This document shows, one piece after another, positions 32,631 through 40,624 of a DNA stretch of 64,000 bases (position 1 is its first letter; the number at the start of each line of letters is the position of its first letter). The stretch lies in NCBI RefSeq assembly GCF_003002055.1, contig NZ_PVZF01000015.1:62001-126000 (forward strand), read 5' to 3'. A program made the position numbers and the translations under genes. Below the pieces are notes generated by a model, which searched no databases, was not told where the DNA came from, and saw only the letters and a list, made by a program, of their open reading frames with translations. This DNA comes from Kineococcus rhizosphaerae (GTDB lineage Bacteria; Actinomycetota; Actinomycetes; Actinomycetales; Kineococcaceae).

Positions 32631-32678
32631 GCCACGACCCTCCTGGGGCGGGCCGCGGCGTGTCAACGGGCGGTTCGC

Positions 32679-33371
32679 TCAGCGGGGCAGGACCAGCCCC
32701 GCGGGGTCACCGGCCAGCAGCGTCTTGACCTGCCGGGACACCTCGTCGGCCAGGACCTCGTGCTCGTCGCGCTCCACCCCGTCGAGGGCGGCGCGCACGA
32801 CGTCGCGCGGGTCGTTCTTGGGCACGTCCAGGCCGGCCGTCATGTCGGTGGCGGTGTACCCGAGGTGGACGCCGGTGACGAGGGTGCCCTGCGGGGCGAG
32901 CAGCGCGCGCAGCCCGTTGGTCACGCCCCACGCCGCGGCCTTGGACGCCTGGTAGCCGGTGCCCGACGTGGCCCAGGACAGGACCGAGTGGACGTCGACG
33001 AGCGCGCCGCCGCCGTTGGCGGCCAGCACGGGCGCGAAGGCCCGGGCGACCTGCAGGAGGCCGAACACGTTGGTCTCGAACTCGGCGCGGACGTCGTCGA
33101 GCGGGCCGGTGAGCAGGTCCGCCCCCGTGCTCACCCCGGCGTTGTTGACGACGACGTCGACGTCGCCGGCCCGCGCCGCGAGCCCGGCGACGGCCGCGGC
33201 GTCGTTCACGTCGAGCCGGACGACCTCGACGCGGGGGTCGTCGTGCTCCCCGCCCGCGCGGGCGGTGGCGTAGACCCGGGTGGCGCCGCGGGCCAGGAGT
33301 TCGGCGGTGAACGCGGCGCCGAGGCCGCGCAGTCCGCCGGTGACGAGGGCGGTGGTTCCGGTGAGCTTCAC
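32679..33371 (-). CDS. Short-chain dehydrogenase/reductase (classical SDR)
   Basis: A 230-residue NAD(P)-dependent oxidoreductase. TALVTGGLRGLGAAF is the TGxxxGxG cofactor loop, VVVNNAGVS the NNAG motif, and SVLSW followed by GYQASKAA supplies the Ser-Tyr-Lys catalytic set. The GTG start at 33371 overlaps the stop of the DHA2 transporter gene (GTGA), so the two are coupled and both under the divergent TetR regulator. It may detoxify a compound that the transporter also expels; the substrate is unknown. Confidence 0.93.
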   Translation of the reverse strand: MKLTGTTALVTGGLRGLGAAFTAELLARGATRVYATARAGGEHDDPRVEVVRLDVNDAAAVAGLAARAGDVDVVVNNAGVSTGADLLTGPLDDVRAEFETNVFGLLQVARAFAPVLAANGGGALVDVHSVLSWATSGTGYQASKAAAWGVTNGLRALLAPQGTLVTGVHLGYTATDMTAGLDVPKNDPRDVVRAALDGVERDEHEVLADEVSRQVKTLLAGDPAGLVLPR

Positions 33372-34768
33372 GCGAGGATCCCTTCGGGGGTTTCTTGGAC
33401 GGTGCGCGCGGCCGGGCGCAGGAGCACGGCCGTGGTCAGCAGGACGAGGAGCAGGACGAGGGCGGCGACGAGGAACCCGTCGTGGACCGCGGGGGTGAGG
33501 GCGCCGGCGTGCTCGGGCAGGCGGTGGGTGACGACGGTCCCCAGGACGCTGCCCCCGAGGGCGGCGCCGACCTGGCGGACGGTGGTGACCACGGAGCCGG
33601 CCATCCCCGCCAGCTCCGCCGGGACGCCGCCCACGACGACGGCGGTCGTGGGGGCGATGAGCAGCCCCAGGCCGGCGCCGACGAGGACGAGACCGGCGTC
33701 GGCGGGGCCGCGCACGGCGCCGGTGGAGTGCAGGACGAGGACGCCGACGAGCGTCGCGCCGAGCCCGGCGCCGAGCGTGGCGCGCACCCCGGCGCGTCGC
33801 ACGACCGCGGCGGCCAGCGAGCTCACGACGACGTAGGCGCCCATGAGCGGGAGCAGGTGCACTCCCGAGGCCAGCGGGGACAGCCCCTGGGCCCGCTGCA
33901 GCTGCAGGGTGGTCAGCAGGGCGAGGCCGGTGAAGGAGAAGAGCGCGACGCCCGCCACGAGGAGGGCGGCGACCGTGCGCCGGTCCGCGAAGACCCCGAA
34001 CCGGACGACCGGGCGCCGCTGCGCCTTCTCGACGGCGACGAAACCCGCTGCGGCGAGGAGGGTCCCGAGCGCGGCGAGGACGGGCACGGGCGCCAGGCCC
34101 GAGCGTCCGGCCTCCACGACGGTCACGACGAGCCCGGCGACGGCCACCGTGGCGAGCAGGGTGCCGGGGACGTCGACGCCGCGGCCGGGGACCCGGGGGT
34201 TCGGCAGGACGAACGGGGAGGCGGCGAGGACGACGACCGCGACGGCCACGTCGACGAGGAACACGGCGTGCCAGGTGAACGCGTCGAGCAGGGCTCCCGC
34301 GACGAGCGGGCCCACGGCCAGGCCGACGCCGGAGCAGGCGGCCCAGACCCCGACCGCGGACGCGCGCCGGCGGGGGTCGGTGAACGCCCCGGTGACGAGG
34401 GCGAGGGAGTTCGGGACGACGAGCGCGGCGCCGGCGCCGAGGACGACCTCGCCGGTGATGACGGCGGCCGGGGTCCCGGCGGTGGCGGTCACGACGGCGC
34501 CGGCGCCCATGACGGCCGTGCCGAGCTGGAAGACGGTGCGGCGTCCGGCGAGGTCCCCGAAGGCGCCGGAGGACAGCACGAGCGCCGCGAGGGCGAGGGC
34601 GTAGGCGCTGGAGGTCCAGACGAGCCCGACGGGTCCGAGGCGGAGGTCGGCGGCCAGGGAGGTGAGGGCCGTCGTGGTGGCCGTGATGGTCAGGAAGCTC
34701 ATGGTCATGCCGAGGCAGGCGACCGCCACGATCAGCCACGGCGACTTATGACGACTGTCATGGGGCAT
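33368..34768 (-). CDS. DHA2-family MFS multidrug efflux transporter (14-helix)
   Basis: A 466-residue protein with about 14 membrane segments, beginning MPHDSRHKSPWLIVAVACLGMTMSFL. Motif A (GDLAGRRTVFQLG) and the motif C-like GVGLAVGPLVAGAL of DHA2 antiporters are present. It would export hydrophobic toxicants by proton exchange. The start codon lies 14 bases from the TetR gene on the other strand, and one copy of the twin operator falls inside its first codons, so repression by the TetR protein is strongly suggested. The first ATG gives almost no leader. Confidence 0.9.
   Translation of the reverse strand: MPHDSRHKSPWLIVAVACLGMTMSFLTITATTTALTSLAADLRLGPVGLVWTSSAYALALAALVLSSGAFGDLAGRRTVFQLGTAVMGAGAVVTATAGTPAAVITGEVVLGAGAALVVPNSLALVTGAFTDPRRRASAVGVWAACSGVGLAVGPLVAGALLDAFTWHAVFLVDVAVAVVVLAASPFVLPNPRVPGRGVDVPGTLLATVAVAGLVVTVVEAGRSGLAPVPVLAALGTLLAAAGFVAVEKAQRRPVVRFGVFADRRTVAALLVAGVALFSFTGLALLTTLQLQRAQGLSPLASGVHLLPLMGAYVVVSSLAAAVVRRAGVRATLGAGLGATLVGVLVLHSTGAVRGPADAGLVLVGAGLGLLIAPTTAVVVGGVPAELAGMAGSVVTTVRQVGAALGGSVLGTVVTHRLPEHAGALTPAVHDGFLVAALVLLLVLLTTAVLLRPAARTVQETPEGILA
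34748..34761. promoter_or_regulatory. TetR operator copy 1
   Basis: The 14-mer ATGACGACTGTCAT is an imperfect palindrome (ATGAC-N4-GTCAT). It lies within codons 3-7 of the DHA2 transporter gene and is identical to the copy at 34783-34796. Confidence 0.65.
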
Positions 34769-34782
34769 GGGGACGTTGTAGC

Positions 34783-34796
34783 ATGACGACTGTCAT
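34783..34796. promoter_or_regulatory. TetR operator copy 2
   Basis: A second exact copy of ATGACGACTGTCAT, 35 bases from the first (start to start) and overlapping the first codons of the TetR gene. Two sites about three and a half helical turns apart across a divergent promoter fit cooperative repression of both genes. Confidence 0.65.
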
Positions 34797-35403
34797 GGAC
34801 ACAACGACGGCAACCCCCTCGGCCCGCGAGCGCATGGTCACCAGCGCCCGCGAACTCATCCAGGAACGCGGCGTCCACGGCGTCGGGATGCGCGACGTCG
34901 TCGCGCACGCCGCCGCGCCCCGCGGCTCGCTGCAGCACTACTTCCCCGGCGGCAAGGACCAGCTCGTCGCCGAGGCCCTCACCCAGGCCGACACCGCCAG
35001 CCGGCGCGTGCTGCGCGCGGCGCTCGCGGACGGCGGGGACCCCGTCGACGTCGTGCGGCAGGTGCTGGAGGGCTGGCGGACGACGCTGCGCGACGAGGAC
35101 TTCCGCCGCGGCTGCCCGTTCGCCGCGACGACCGTCGACACCAGCGCCGACAACCCCGCCCTGCGCGCGGCCGTCCACGACCGGTTCTCCTCCTGGCACG
35201 CGGACCTCGCCACCCTGCTCGAACGCCCGGGCCTGCCCGCCGGGCGCGCGCGGACCCTGGCCACGCTCGTGCAGACGGCGCTGCAGGGTTCCCTCGTCCT
35301 GGCCCGCGCGCACCGCTCGACGGCCCCCCTCGACGACGTCGAGGCCGAGCTCGTCCCGCTGCTGGAGGCCGCCCTTCTCACCGCGCGCCCGGCGACGGCA
35401 TGA
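34783..35403 (+). CDS. TetR family transcriptional regulator (LmrA/YxaF type)
   Basis: About 206 residues from ATG 34783; a second ATG at 34795 is an equally good start, and either would be nearly leaderless. The N-terminal helix-turn-helix reads MVTSARELIQERGVHGVGMRDVVAHAAAPRGSLQHYFPGGKDQLV, the form seen in LmrA/YxaF repressors (PRGSLYHYFPGGK). The C-terminal ligand domain includes GCPFAATTVD. It is divergent from the DHA2/SDR operon with two identical palindromes in between, so it should repress that operon and itself until an inducer, probably an efflux substrate, binds. Confidence 0.92.
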   Translation: MTTVMDTTTATPSARERMVTSARELIQERGVHGVGMRDVVAHAAAPRGSLQHYFPGGKDQLVAEALTQADTASRRVLRAALADGGDPVDVVRQVLEGWRTTLRDEDFRRGCPFAATTVDTSADNPALRAAVHDRFSSWHADLATLLERPGLPAGRARTLATLVQTALQGSLVLARAHRSTAPLDDVEAELVPLLEAALLTARPATA

Positions 35404-35410
35404 TCGAGGG

Positions 35411-36661
35411 GTGGACTTCCGGCCGCTGGCGCACTTCACCGCCGAGGACACCTGGCTGAACGACCCGAACGGGTTGATCGTCCGGGACGGCCTCTGGCAC
35501 CTGTTCTTCCAGAACAACCCGCACGGCGCGGACTGGGGGAACATGTCCTGGGGGCACGCGACGTCGCGGGACCTGCTCACCTGGGAGCACCACCCGGTCG
35601 CGATCCGCCACGAGGGGCCGGAGGCGATCTTCTCCGGCAGCGCCGTCGTCCACGACGGCCGGCTCGCGGCGGTCTACACCAGCGCGTACGACGACGGCCG
35701 GCAGGCGCAGTCGCTGGCGTGGAGCGAGGACGGGACCACCTTCGTCAAGGACCCCGCGAACCCGGTGCTGGACCGCGGCTCGACGGGTTTCCGCGACCCG
35801 AAGGTGTTCCGGTACGGCGACTCCTGGCGGATGGTCGTCGTCGAGGCGGACGCCCGGGAACTGCTCGTGTACGCCTCGGACGACCTGCGCACGTGGTCGC
35901 CGGTCGGCGCGTTCACCGACGAACCCGGGGTGGGGATCTGGGAGTGCCCCGACCTGTTCCCGCTGCGATTGGGGACGGAGGAGTTCTGGGTTCTGGTCCT
36001 CAGCGTCCAGGACGCCGAGGGTTCCCGCGTGGTCCACCGGGTGGGCTCGTTCGACGGCGCGACGTTCACCGGTGGTCCGCCCCGGCTCCTCGACGTGGGC
36101 CCGGACTGCTACGCCGTCTCGACGTGGACGGACGCCCCCGACGGCCGCCGGGTCCTCGTCGGCTGGATGGCGCAACCCACGTACGCCGGGGCCACGCCGA
36201 CGACGCCGTGGCGGGGGGCGATGACGGCGCCGCGGGACCTCTCGCTGGCGTGGGAGGACGGCGCCCCGGTGCTCGTCCAGGAGTTCTCCCCCGAGGTGCG
36301 CTCGGCCTTCTCCCGCGAGGTCGCGGACCTGCCGCCCGTCGCCCTGGTCCGGTGCGGGTTCGACGGCGACGCCTCGTGGGAGTTCGCCGCGGGACCGGAC
36401 GTCCTGCGCCTGGCCGTCGAGGACGGGTCGCTCGTGGTGGACCGCCGGGCCTCGGGGTCCGTCGACTTCCACCCGGACTTCGCCCGGGTCGACCGGGTTC
36501 CCCTGCCGTCCGGCGTGGCGGAGTTCTCGGTGTTCCTGGACCGGTGTTCCGTGGAGGTCCTCGCGGGGTCCGTCGCGGTGACGCAGCTCGTGTTCCCCGC
36601 GCAGCCCTACCGGGAGGTGCGGACGGGTGGCACGGCGAGGACGACGATCTTCGCCCGCTGA
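35411..36661 (+). CDS. Glycoside hydrolase family 32 (levanase/sucrase-type beta-fructosidase)
   Basis: A 416-residue intracellular enzyme starting at GTG 35411, seven bases after the TetR stop. The three GH32 catalytic blocks are present: WLNDPNG with nucleophile Asp18, FRDPK (transition-state stabiliser Asp) and WECPD with the acid/base Glu. A C-terminal beta-sandwich follows (SVEVLAGSVAVTQLVF). There is no signal peptide, so it should cleave sucrose, sucrose phosphate or imported short fructans in the cytoplasm. No PTS or sugar ABC genes adjoin. A strong terminator lies just downstream. Confidence 0.94.
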   Translation: MDFRPLAHFTAEDTWLNDPNGLIVRDGLWHLFFQNNPHGADWGNMSWGHATSRDLLTWEHHPVAIRHEGPEAIFSGSAVVHDGRLAAVYTSAYDDGRQAQSLAWSEDGTTFVKDPANPVLDRGSTGFRDPKVFRYGDSWRMVVVEADARELLVYASDDLRTWSPVGAFTDEPGVGIWECPDLFPLRLGTEEFWVLVLSVQDAEGSRVVHRVGSFDGATFTGGPPRLLDVGPDCYAVSTWTDAPDGRRVLVGWMAQPTYAGATPTTPWRGAMTAPRDLSLAWEDGAPVLVQEFSPEVRSAFSREVADLPPVALVRCGFDGDASWEFAAGPDVLRLAVEDGSLVVDRRASGSVDFHPDFARVDRVPLPSGVAEFSVFLDRCSVEVLAGSVAVTQLVFPAQPYREVRTGGTARTTIFAR

Positions 36662-36687
36662 CCCGCCCCCTCCGACCCGCACGCCTG

Positions 36688-36723
36688 AGCGGCGGTCCCC
36701 GGCCTCGGCCGGGGGCCGCCGCT
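36688..36723 (+). terminator. Strong hairpin terminator after the GH32 gene
   Basis: A 16-bp stem (36688-36703 with 36708-36723), one pair being G-U in RNA, with loop CTCG, 27 bases beyond the GH32 stop. T-containing sequence follows (TCGTCGT) but no real T-run. Confidence 0.8.
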
Positions 36724-36736
36724 TCGTCGTCACGGG

Positions 36737-36801
36737 TTGACCTGACCCCCTCGTCAGCCGCAGACTACCTTCTAGCGTTAGTGACTTCCACTCTATGAAA
36801 G
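36737..36801 (+). promoter_or_regulatory. Candidate promoter and IclR-type operator before the dehydrogenase-RraA operon
   Basis: TTGACC (36737-36742) with CAGACT (36761-36766) 18 bases on could be -35/-10. Further down, CTTCCACTCTATGAAAG (36785-36801) is an imperfect palindrome (CTT-CA..TG-AAG) of the size IclR proteins bind. An IclR gene ends this operon on the opposite strand. A clear GAGGAGG ribosome site precedes the ATG at 36836. Confidence 0.4.
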
Positions 36802-36835
36802 ATTGGACGTCCGCCGAGCTACGAGGAGGTAGTCG

Positions 36836-38188
36836 ATGACCGTCGCCGTCCTGGGCCTGGGAGAAGCCGGGTCCCTCTACGCACAGGGGTTCCTGGCCGC
36901 CGGCCGGCCCGTGGTGGGTTTCGACCCCGCGGGCGTCCCCACTCCCGACGGCGCCACGCGCGCCGCCGACGTCGCCGCAGCCGTCGCCGACGCGACGCTC
37001 GTCCTCGGCCTCACGGGGGCCGCGCACGGCGAGGACGTGTTCCGGACCGCGCTGCCCCACCTGCGCCCCGACGCGGTCTACGTCGAGATGAACTCGGCCG
37101 CCCCGGCGTTCAAGCGCCGCCTCGCGGCCCAGGCCGGCGCCACGCCCTTCGCCGACGTCGCCGTCGTGGGGTCGGTGCCCGAAGGCGGCGCCCGCACCGC
37201 GCTGGTGGTCTCCGGGACCGGCGCGCGGGCCACCGCGGAGCAGTTCCGCGCCCTCGGCGCCGAGGTCGAGGTGCTCGACGCCGAGGCCGGCGCCGCCGCC
37301 CAGCGGAAGCTCTTGCGCAGCGTGTTCATGAAGGGCCTCGGCGCCCTCGTCGTGGAAGCCCTCGCCGCCGGGGAGGCCGCGGGCGACCTCGACTGGGTCC
37401 GCGAGCAGGTCGCCGCGCAACTGGCCGGGGGTGCGGCCTGGATGGACCGCCTCGCGACGGGCACCGTGAAGCACGCCGTCCGCCGCAGCCACGAGTCCCA
37501 GGCCGCCGCGCAGATGCTCCGCGACCTCGGCGTCAGCCCGACCATGACCCTCGCCAACGCCGACCTGCACCTGGGCGCGGCCCGTGACGAGCACCGCCTC
37601 GAGGACGGGCTGCTCACCGCCTACGCCGACGTCCCCGTCGCGAACGTCGGCGACGCCCGCGACCGGCTCGGCCTGCTGGCGGGCCGCATCCGGGCCGTGT
37701 GGCCCGGCGCCCGCGTCGTCGGACGCGCCCTGCCCGTGTTCTGCCGCAAGGGCGAGAACATCGGGATCCTGGCCGCCCTCGAGATCGCCGAACCCGGCGA
37801 CGTCCTCGTGGTCGACGGCCAGGGGGACCCCGACCGTGCGCTCATGGGCGAACTCCTCGCCGAACGCGCCCGCGTCAAGGGCGTACGGGGCATGGTCCTC
37901 GACGGCGCCGTGCGCGACGTCGAGGAACTCGCCGCCCTGGGTTTCCCGGTCTGGGCGCTGGGCGCCTCCCCCGCCGGCCCCTACAAGAACGGGCCGGGCT
38001 GGGCCGGCCGCCCCGTCGCCGTCGGCGGGATCGTCGTGAACCGCGGTGACCTCGTCGTCGGCGACCCCGACGGCGTCGTCGTCGTGCCGGCCGCCGAGGC
38101 CGAGCGGACCCTCGCCGCCGCCCTCGCCGTCCAGGCCGACGAAGCCCGCCGCCGCGCCGCGATCGTGGCGAGCGGGAACCTCCGGTGA
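36836..38188 (+). CDS. Fusion of a 6PGDH/DUF1932-type NAD(P)-dehydrogenase and an RraA-like aldolase
   Basis: A 450-residue two-domain protein. Residues 1 to about 245 are a beta-hydroxyacid dehydrogenase-like unit: Rossmann start VAVLGLGEAGSLYAQGF, EMNSAAPAFKRRLA, VVGSVPEGGARTALVVSG, and a helical DUF1932-like part with KLLRSVFMKGLGALVVEAL. Residues about 250-450 are RraA/HMG-aldolase-like: the GELLAERARVKGVRGMVLDGAVRD block matches the G-x(20)-R-D metal/substrate signature. Separate dehydrogenase and RraA genes are often neighbours; here they are one chain, suggesting channelling of an oxidised hydroxyacid into retro-aldol cleavage or decarboxylation. It is coupled (GTGA) to a DctM permease gene. 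The substrate is unknown, probably a branched or hydroxylated dicarboxylate. Confidence 0.85.
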   Translation: MTVAVLGLGEAGSLYAQGFLAAGRPVVGFDPAGVPTPDGATRAADVAAAVADATLVLGLTGAAHGEDVFRTALPHLRPDAVYVEMNSAAPAFKRRLAAQAGATPFADVAVVGSVPEGGARTALVVSGTGARATAEQFRALGAEVEVLDAEAGAAAQRKLLRSVFMKGLGALVVEALAAGEAAGDLDWVREQVAAQLAGGAAWMDRLATGTVKHAVRRSHESQAAAQMLRDLGVSPTMTLANADLHLGAARDEHRLEDGLLTAYADVPVANVGDARDRLGLLAGRIRAVWPGARVVGRALPVFCRKGENIGILAALEIAEPGDVLVVDGQGDPDRALMGELLAERARVKGVRGMVLDGAVRDVEELAALGFPVWALGASPAGPYKNGPGWAGRPVAVGGIVVNRGDLVVGDPDGVVVVPAAEAERTLAAALAVQADEARRRAAIVASGNLR

Positions 38189-39522
38189 CCGCGATCTGGG
38201 CCCTCGCGGCCTACATCACGTCGATCATCGTCTGGAACGCCGCGCTCAAGCGGAACATCGGCGAGGCCATGCTCGTGGGCCTGCTCGTCGTCACCGCCTT
38301 CGCCGGCGGCGACTTCCTCACCGTCCTGGGCACCTCGGTGCTGGACGCCATGCAGGAGGAGGTGACCTACGCGGCCATCGCGTTCGTCGTCGCCAGCCAC
38401 GTCCTGAGCCGGACCCCGATCCTGTTGCGGCTCATCGACATCCTGAACTCCCTGCTCGGCCGGGTCCGCGGCGGCCCCGTCTACACGAGCATCCTCGGCG
38501 GCGCGGCGTTCGCCTCCATCGCCCACATCGGCGCCGCCGTCACCGCGGCCGTCGGGTCCATCACGATCCCGTGGATGAAGCGGTCGGGCGTCACCCCCGC
38601 GATGTCCGCCACGGTCGTGGCCGGCTGCGCCGGCATGGGGATCACGTTCCCGTTCAGCGGCACCATGTTCATCCTCGTCGGCTCCGCCGGCGTGAGTCAG
38701 CTGATGTCGGCGGACGAGATCGTCGTCCCGCTGTTCGTCGCCGGCACCTGGTGCCTCGTGTACCGCCTCGTCGCCGCGTTCGTCATCGTCCGCCGGCACG
38801 GGATCCAGGCCATGGACCCCGCGGACCTGCTGCCCGTGCGCCGCAGCGTGCGGGTCGGCTGGACGTCGCTGCTGCTGCTCGTCGCCATCGCCGTCCCGGT
38901 CGCCCTGACGCTCGGGCCGACGGGCCGGGCGTTGAACTCCTGGACCGGGGTCGACGTCGGCGACGCGATCAGCCTCGTCCTGTGGATCCCCGTGCTGCTC
39001 ACCGTGCTCGTGGCGTTCCTCGGCCGCGACGCGCTGCCGAAGCGCCCGGCGCAGTGGTGGACCCTGCTGGGCGACAGCGCCCCCCGCATCGGCGTGGTCG
39101 GCGTGACGATCGTCGCGGCGTTCGCCGCGTCCGGGGCGCTGGCGAGCCTCGGCCTGCCCGCGCAGCTCACCTCGTTGCTCAGCCGGCTCGACGCCCCCCT
39201 GTGGATCCTCGCGATCTGCGTCGGGGTCCTCGTCGTGGCCGTCGCCATCCCGTTGACGGGGTCGGCGACGATGGCGGCGATCGGGCCCGTGGCGGTCGCC
39301 ACCCTGGTGGGGGCCGGCGTCCCGGCGCCGGTGGCGGCGACCGCCGTCCTGGTGTTCGCCTCCACCGAGGGCGCCTCGCCGCCGTCAGCCGCGCCCATCT
39401 ACGTCGCCAGCGGCATCGCGGGGGCCGACCCGGGCAAGACGTTCAAACCCCTCGTGGGCTACTTCTGCCTGCCGATCCTCGCGATCGGCGTGTTCATCAG
39501 CCTGGGCGCCCTGCCCGTCTGA
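38185..39522 (+). CDS. TRAP-type large permease (DctM-like)
   Basis: A 445-residue membrane protein with about 12-13 helices; its GTG overlaps the stop of the fusion gene. It follows the DctM repeat plan: AAFASIAHIGAAVTAAVGSITIPWMKRSGVTPAMSATVVAGCAGMGITFPFS in the first half, and STEGASPPSAAPIYVASGIAG in place of LEIGLITPPVGLNLFVVSGIAG in the second. TRAP systems import organic acids using a sodium gradient, a small permease (DctQ) and a periplasmic binding protein (DctP). No DctP gene is present, and only an 85-residue membrane protein follows. It may work with those parts or as a binding-protein-independent carrier. Confidence 0.8.
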   Translation: MTAIWALAAYITSIIVWNAALKRNIGEAMLVGLLVVTAFAGGDFLTVLGTSVLDAMQEEVTYAAIAFVVASHVLSRTPILLRLIDILNSLLGRVRGGPVYTSILGGAAFASIAHIGAAVTAAVGSITIPWMKRSGVTPAMSATVVAGCAGMGITFPFSGTMFILVGSAGVSQLMSADEIVVPLFVAGTWCLVYRLVAAFVIVRRHGIQAMDPADLLPVRRSVRVGWTSLLLLVAIAVPVALTLGPTGRALNSWTGVDVGDAISLVLWIPVLLTVLVAFLGRDALPKRPAQWWTLLGDSAPRIGVVGVTIVAAFAASGALASLGLPAQLTSLLSRLDAPLWILAICVGVLVVAVAIPLTGSATMAAIGPVAVATLVGAGVPAPVAATAVLVFASTEGASPPSAAPIYVASGIAGADPGKTFKPLVGYFCLPILAIGVFISLGALPV

Positions 39523-39554
39523 CCCGTTCCCGCGACTCGAAGGTGAGTTGACCG

Positions 39555-39812
39555 ATGCTCCGGATCGTCCGTTCCCTGTTCACCCTCGCCACCGTGCTGC
39601 TCGTCCTCGGCGGGATCGTCCTCGTCGGTGCCCAGGCCGTGGCCCTCGTCCTGGGCCGCGGCGCGTGGCTCGAAGCGGTCCCCGAGGTCGTCGGGCCGCC
39701 CACGTTGATCTCCGCGAGCGTCGCCGGACTGCTGGCGTTCGTCCTCAGCTACGCCCGGACGCCGTCCGGCACCCCCTCCGAGGTGGAGGACGGCGCGTCA
39801 CAGGCCGCGTGA
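39555..39812 (+). CDS. Small two-helix membrane protein
   Basis: 85 residues with two hydrophobic segments (ATVLLVLGGIVLVGAQAVALVL and a second around ISASVAGLLAFVL) and a polar, acidic C-terminus. It is 32 bases downstream of the dctM-like gene and in the same direction. Its position is where DctQ would be expected, but it is about half the length and two helices short of a normal DctQ, so I leave the family open. The last 15 bases overlap the 3' end of the convergent IclR gene. Confidence 0.65.
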   Translation: MLRIVRSLFTLATVLLVLGGIVLVGAQAVALVLGRGAWLEAVPEVVGPPTLISASVAGLLAFVLSYARTPSGTPSEVEDGASQAA

Positions 39813-40562
39813 GAAGCTCTCGCCGATCGCGAAGGCCGTCCGCGCCACCTCGCCGGCCCGTGCCCGCAGTTCCTCCACGGACTGCCCCTCGGCCGGGCCG
39901 GCGAGGGACAGCGCCCCCAGCAGTTCCCCGGCCGGCGTCCGCACGGGAACGCTCAGCGCCATGACACCAGCGGCCCGCTCACTCACCGAGACGTGGAAAC
40001 CGTTGCGGCGCAGCGTTTCCAGATCGCGTTCGAGTTCCCCGCGGTCGAGCGGGACGCCGCTGACGTCCGGGAACCGGTCGAGGTGCTCGGCGAGGGCGTC
40101 CAGCTCCTCGGCGTCGAAGTCCACCGAGATCGCCTTCCCCGCCCCCAGGTGCAGCGGCAGCCGGCGTCCGATGGGGAGTTCGTAACGCAGGGGCCGTGCC
40201 CCGTCGACGCGCGCCACGAGGACCCGGTCGAAACCCACGCGCTCGTACAACGAGCACGTCAGCCCGGTCGCCGCCGCGAGTTCCTGCAGGTAGGGGCGCG
40301 CCCCGCCGACGAGCCGGTCGTTCACGAGGAACGAGTGCGCGGCCGCGAGGACCGACGGGCCGACGCGGAACCTGCGCCCCTCCGCCGCGACGTAGCCGCG
40401 GGACTGCAGGGTGGCCAGGATGCGGGAGACCGTCGGGAGCGTCAGGCCCGTGCTGTGGGCGATGTCGCTGAGGCGCAACGGTCCCTGCCCCCGCTGCAGG
40501 GCGTCCAGGACGTCGAGGCTGCGGTCCAGGGAACGCATCGTCGAAGAGGTCTGCTCGGCCAC
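39798..40562 (-). CDS. IclR family transcriptional regulator
   Basis: About 254 residues from GTG 40562; GTG 40577 and ATG 40538 are alternative starts. The N-terminal winged helix reads RSLDVLDALQRGQGPLRLSDIAHSTGLTLPTVSRILATLQSRGYV, and the effector domain has ARPYLQELAAATGLTCSLYERVG, HLGAGKAI and VRTPAGELLGALSLAGPA, all IclR hallmarks. It faces the dehydrogenase-aldolase/DctM operon and probably regulates it through the palindrome upstream of that operon, responding to the imported acid. Confidence 0.93.
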   Translation of the reverse strand: MAEQTSSTMRSLDRSLDVLDALQRGQGPLRLSDIAHSTGLTLPTVSRILATLQSRGYVAAEGRRFRVGPSVLAAAHSFLVNDRLVGGARPYLQELAAATGLTCSLYERVGFDRVLVARVDGARPLRYELPIGRRLPLHLGAGKAISVDFDAEELDALAEHLDRFPDVSGVPLDRGELERDLETLRRNGFHVSVSERAAGVMALSVPVRTPAGELLGALSLAGPAEGQSVEELRARAGEVARTAFAIGESFSRGL

Positions 40563-40624
40563 CGGGCCATCATCCACGATGCCGTTCCCGCGCCGTCCCC
40601 GGACGTCCCCGGCGGACGGCGGTC

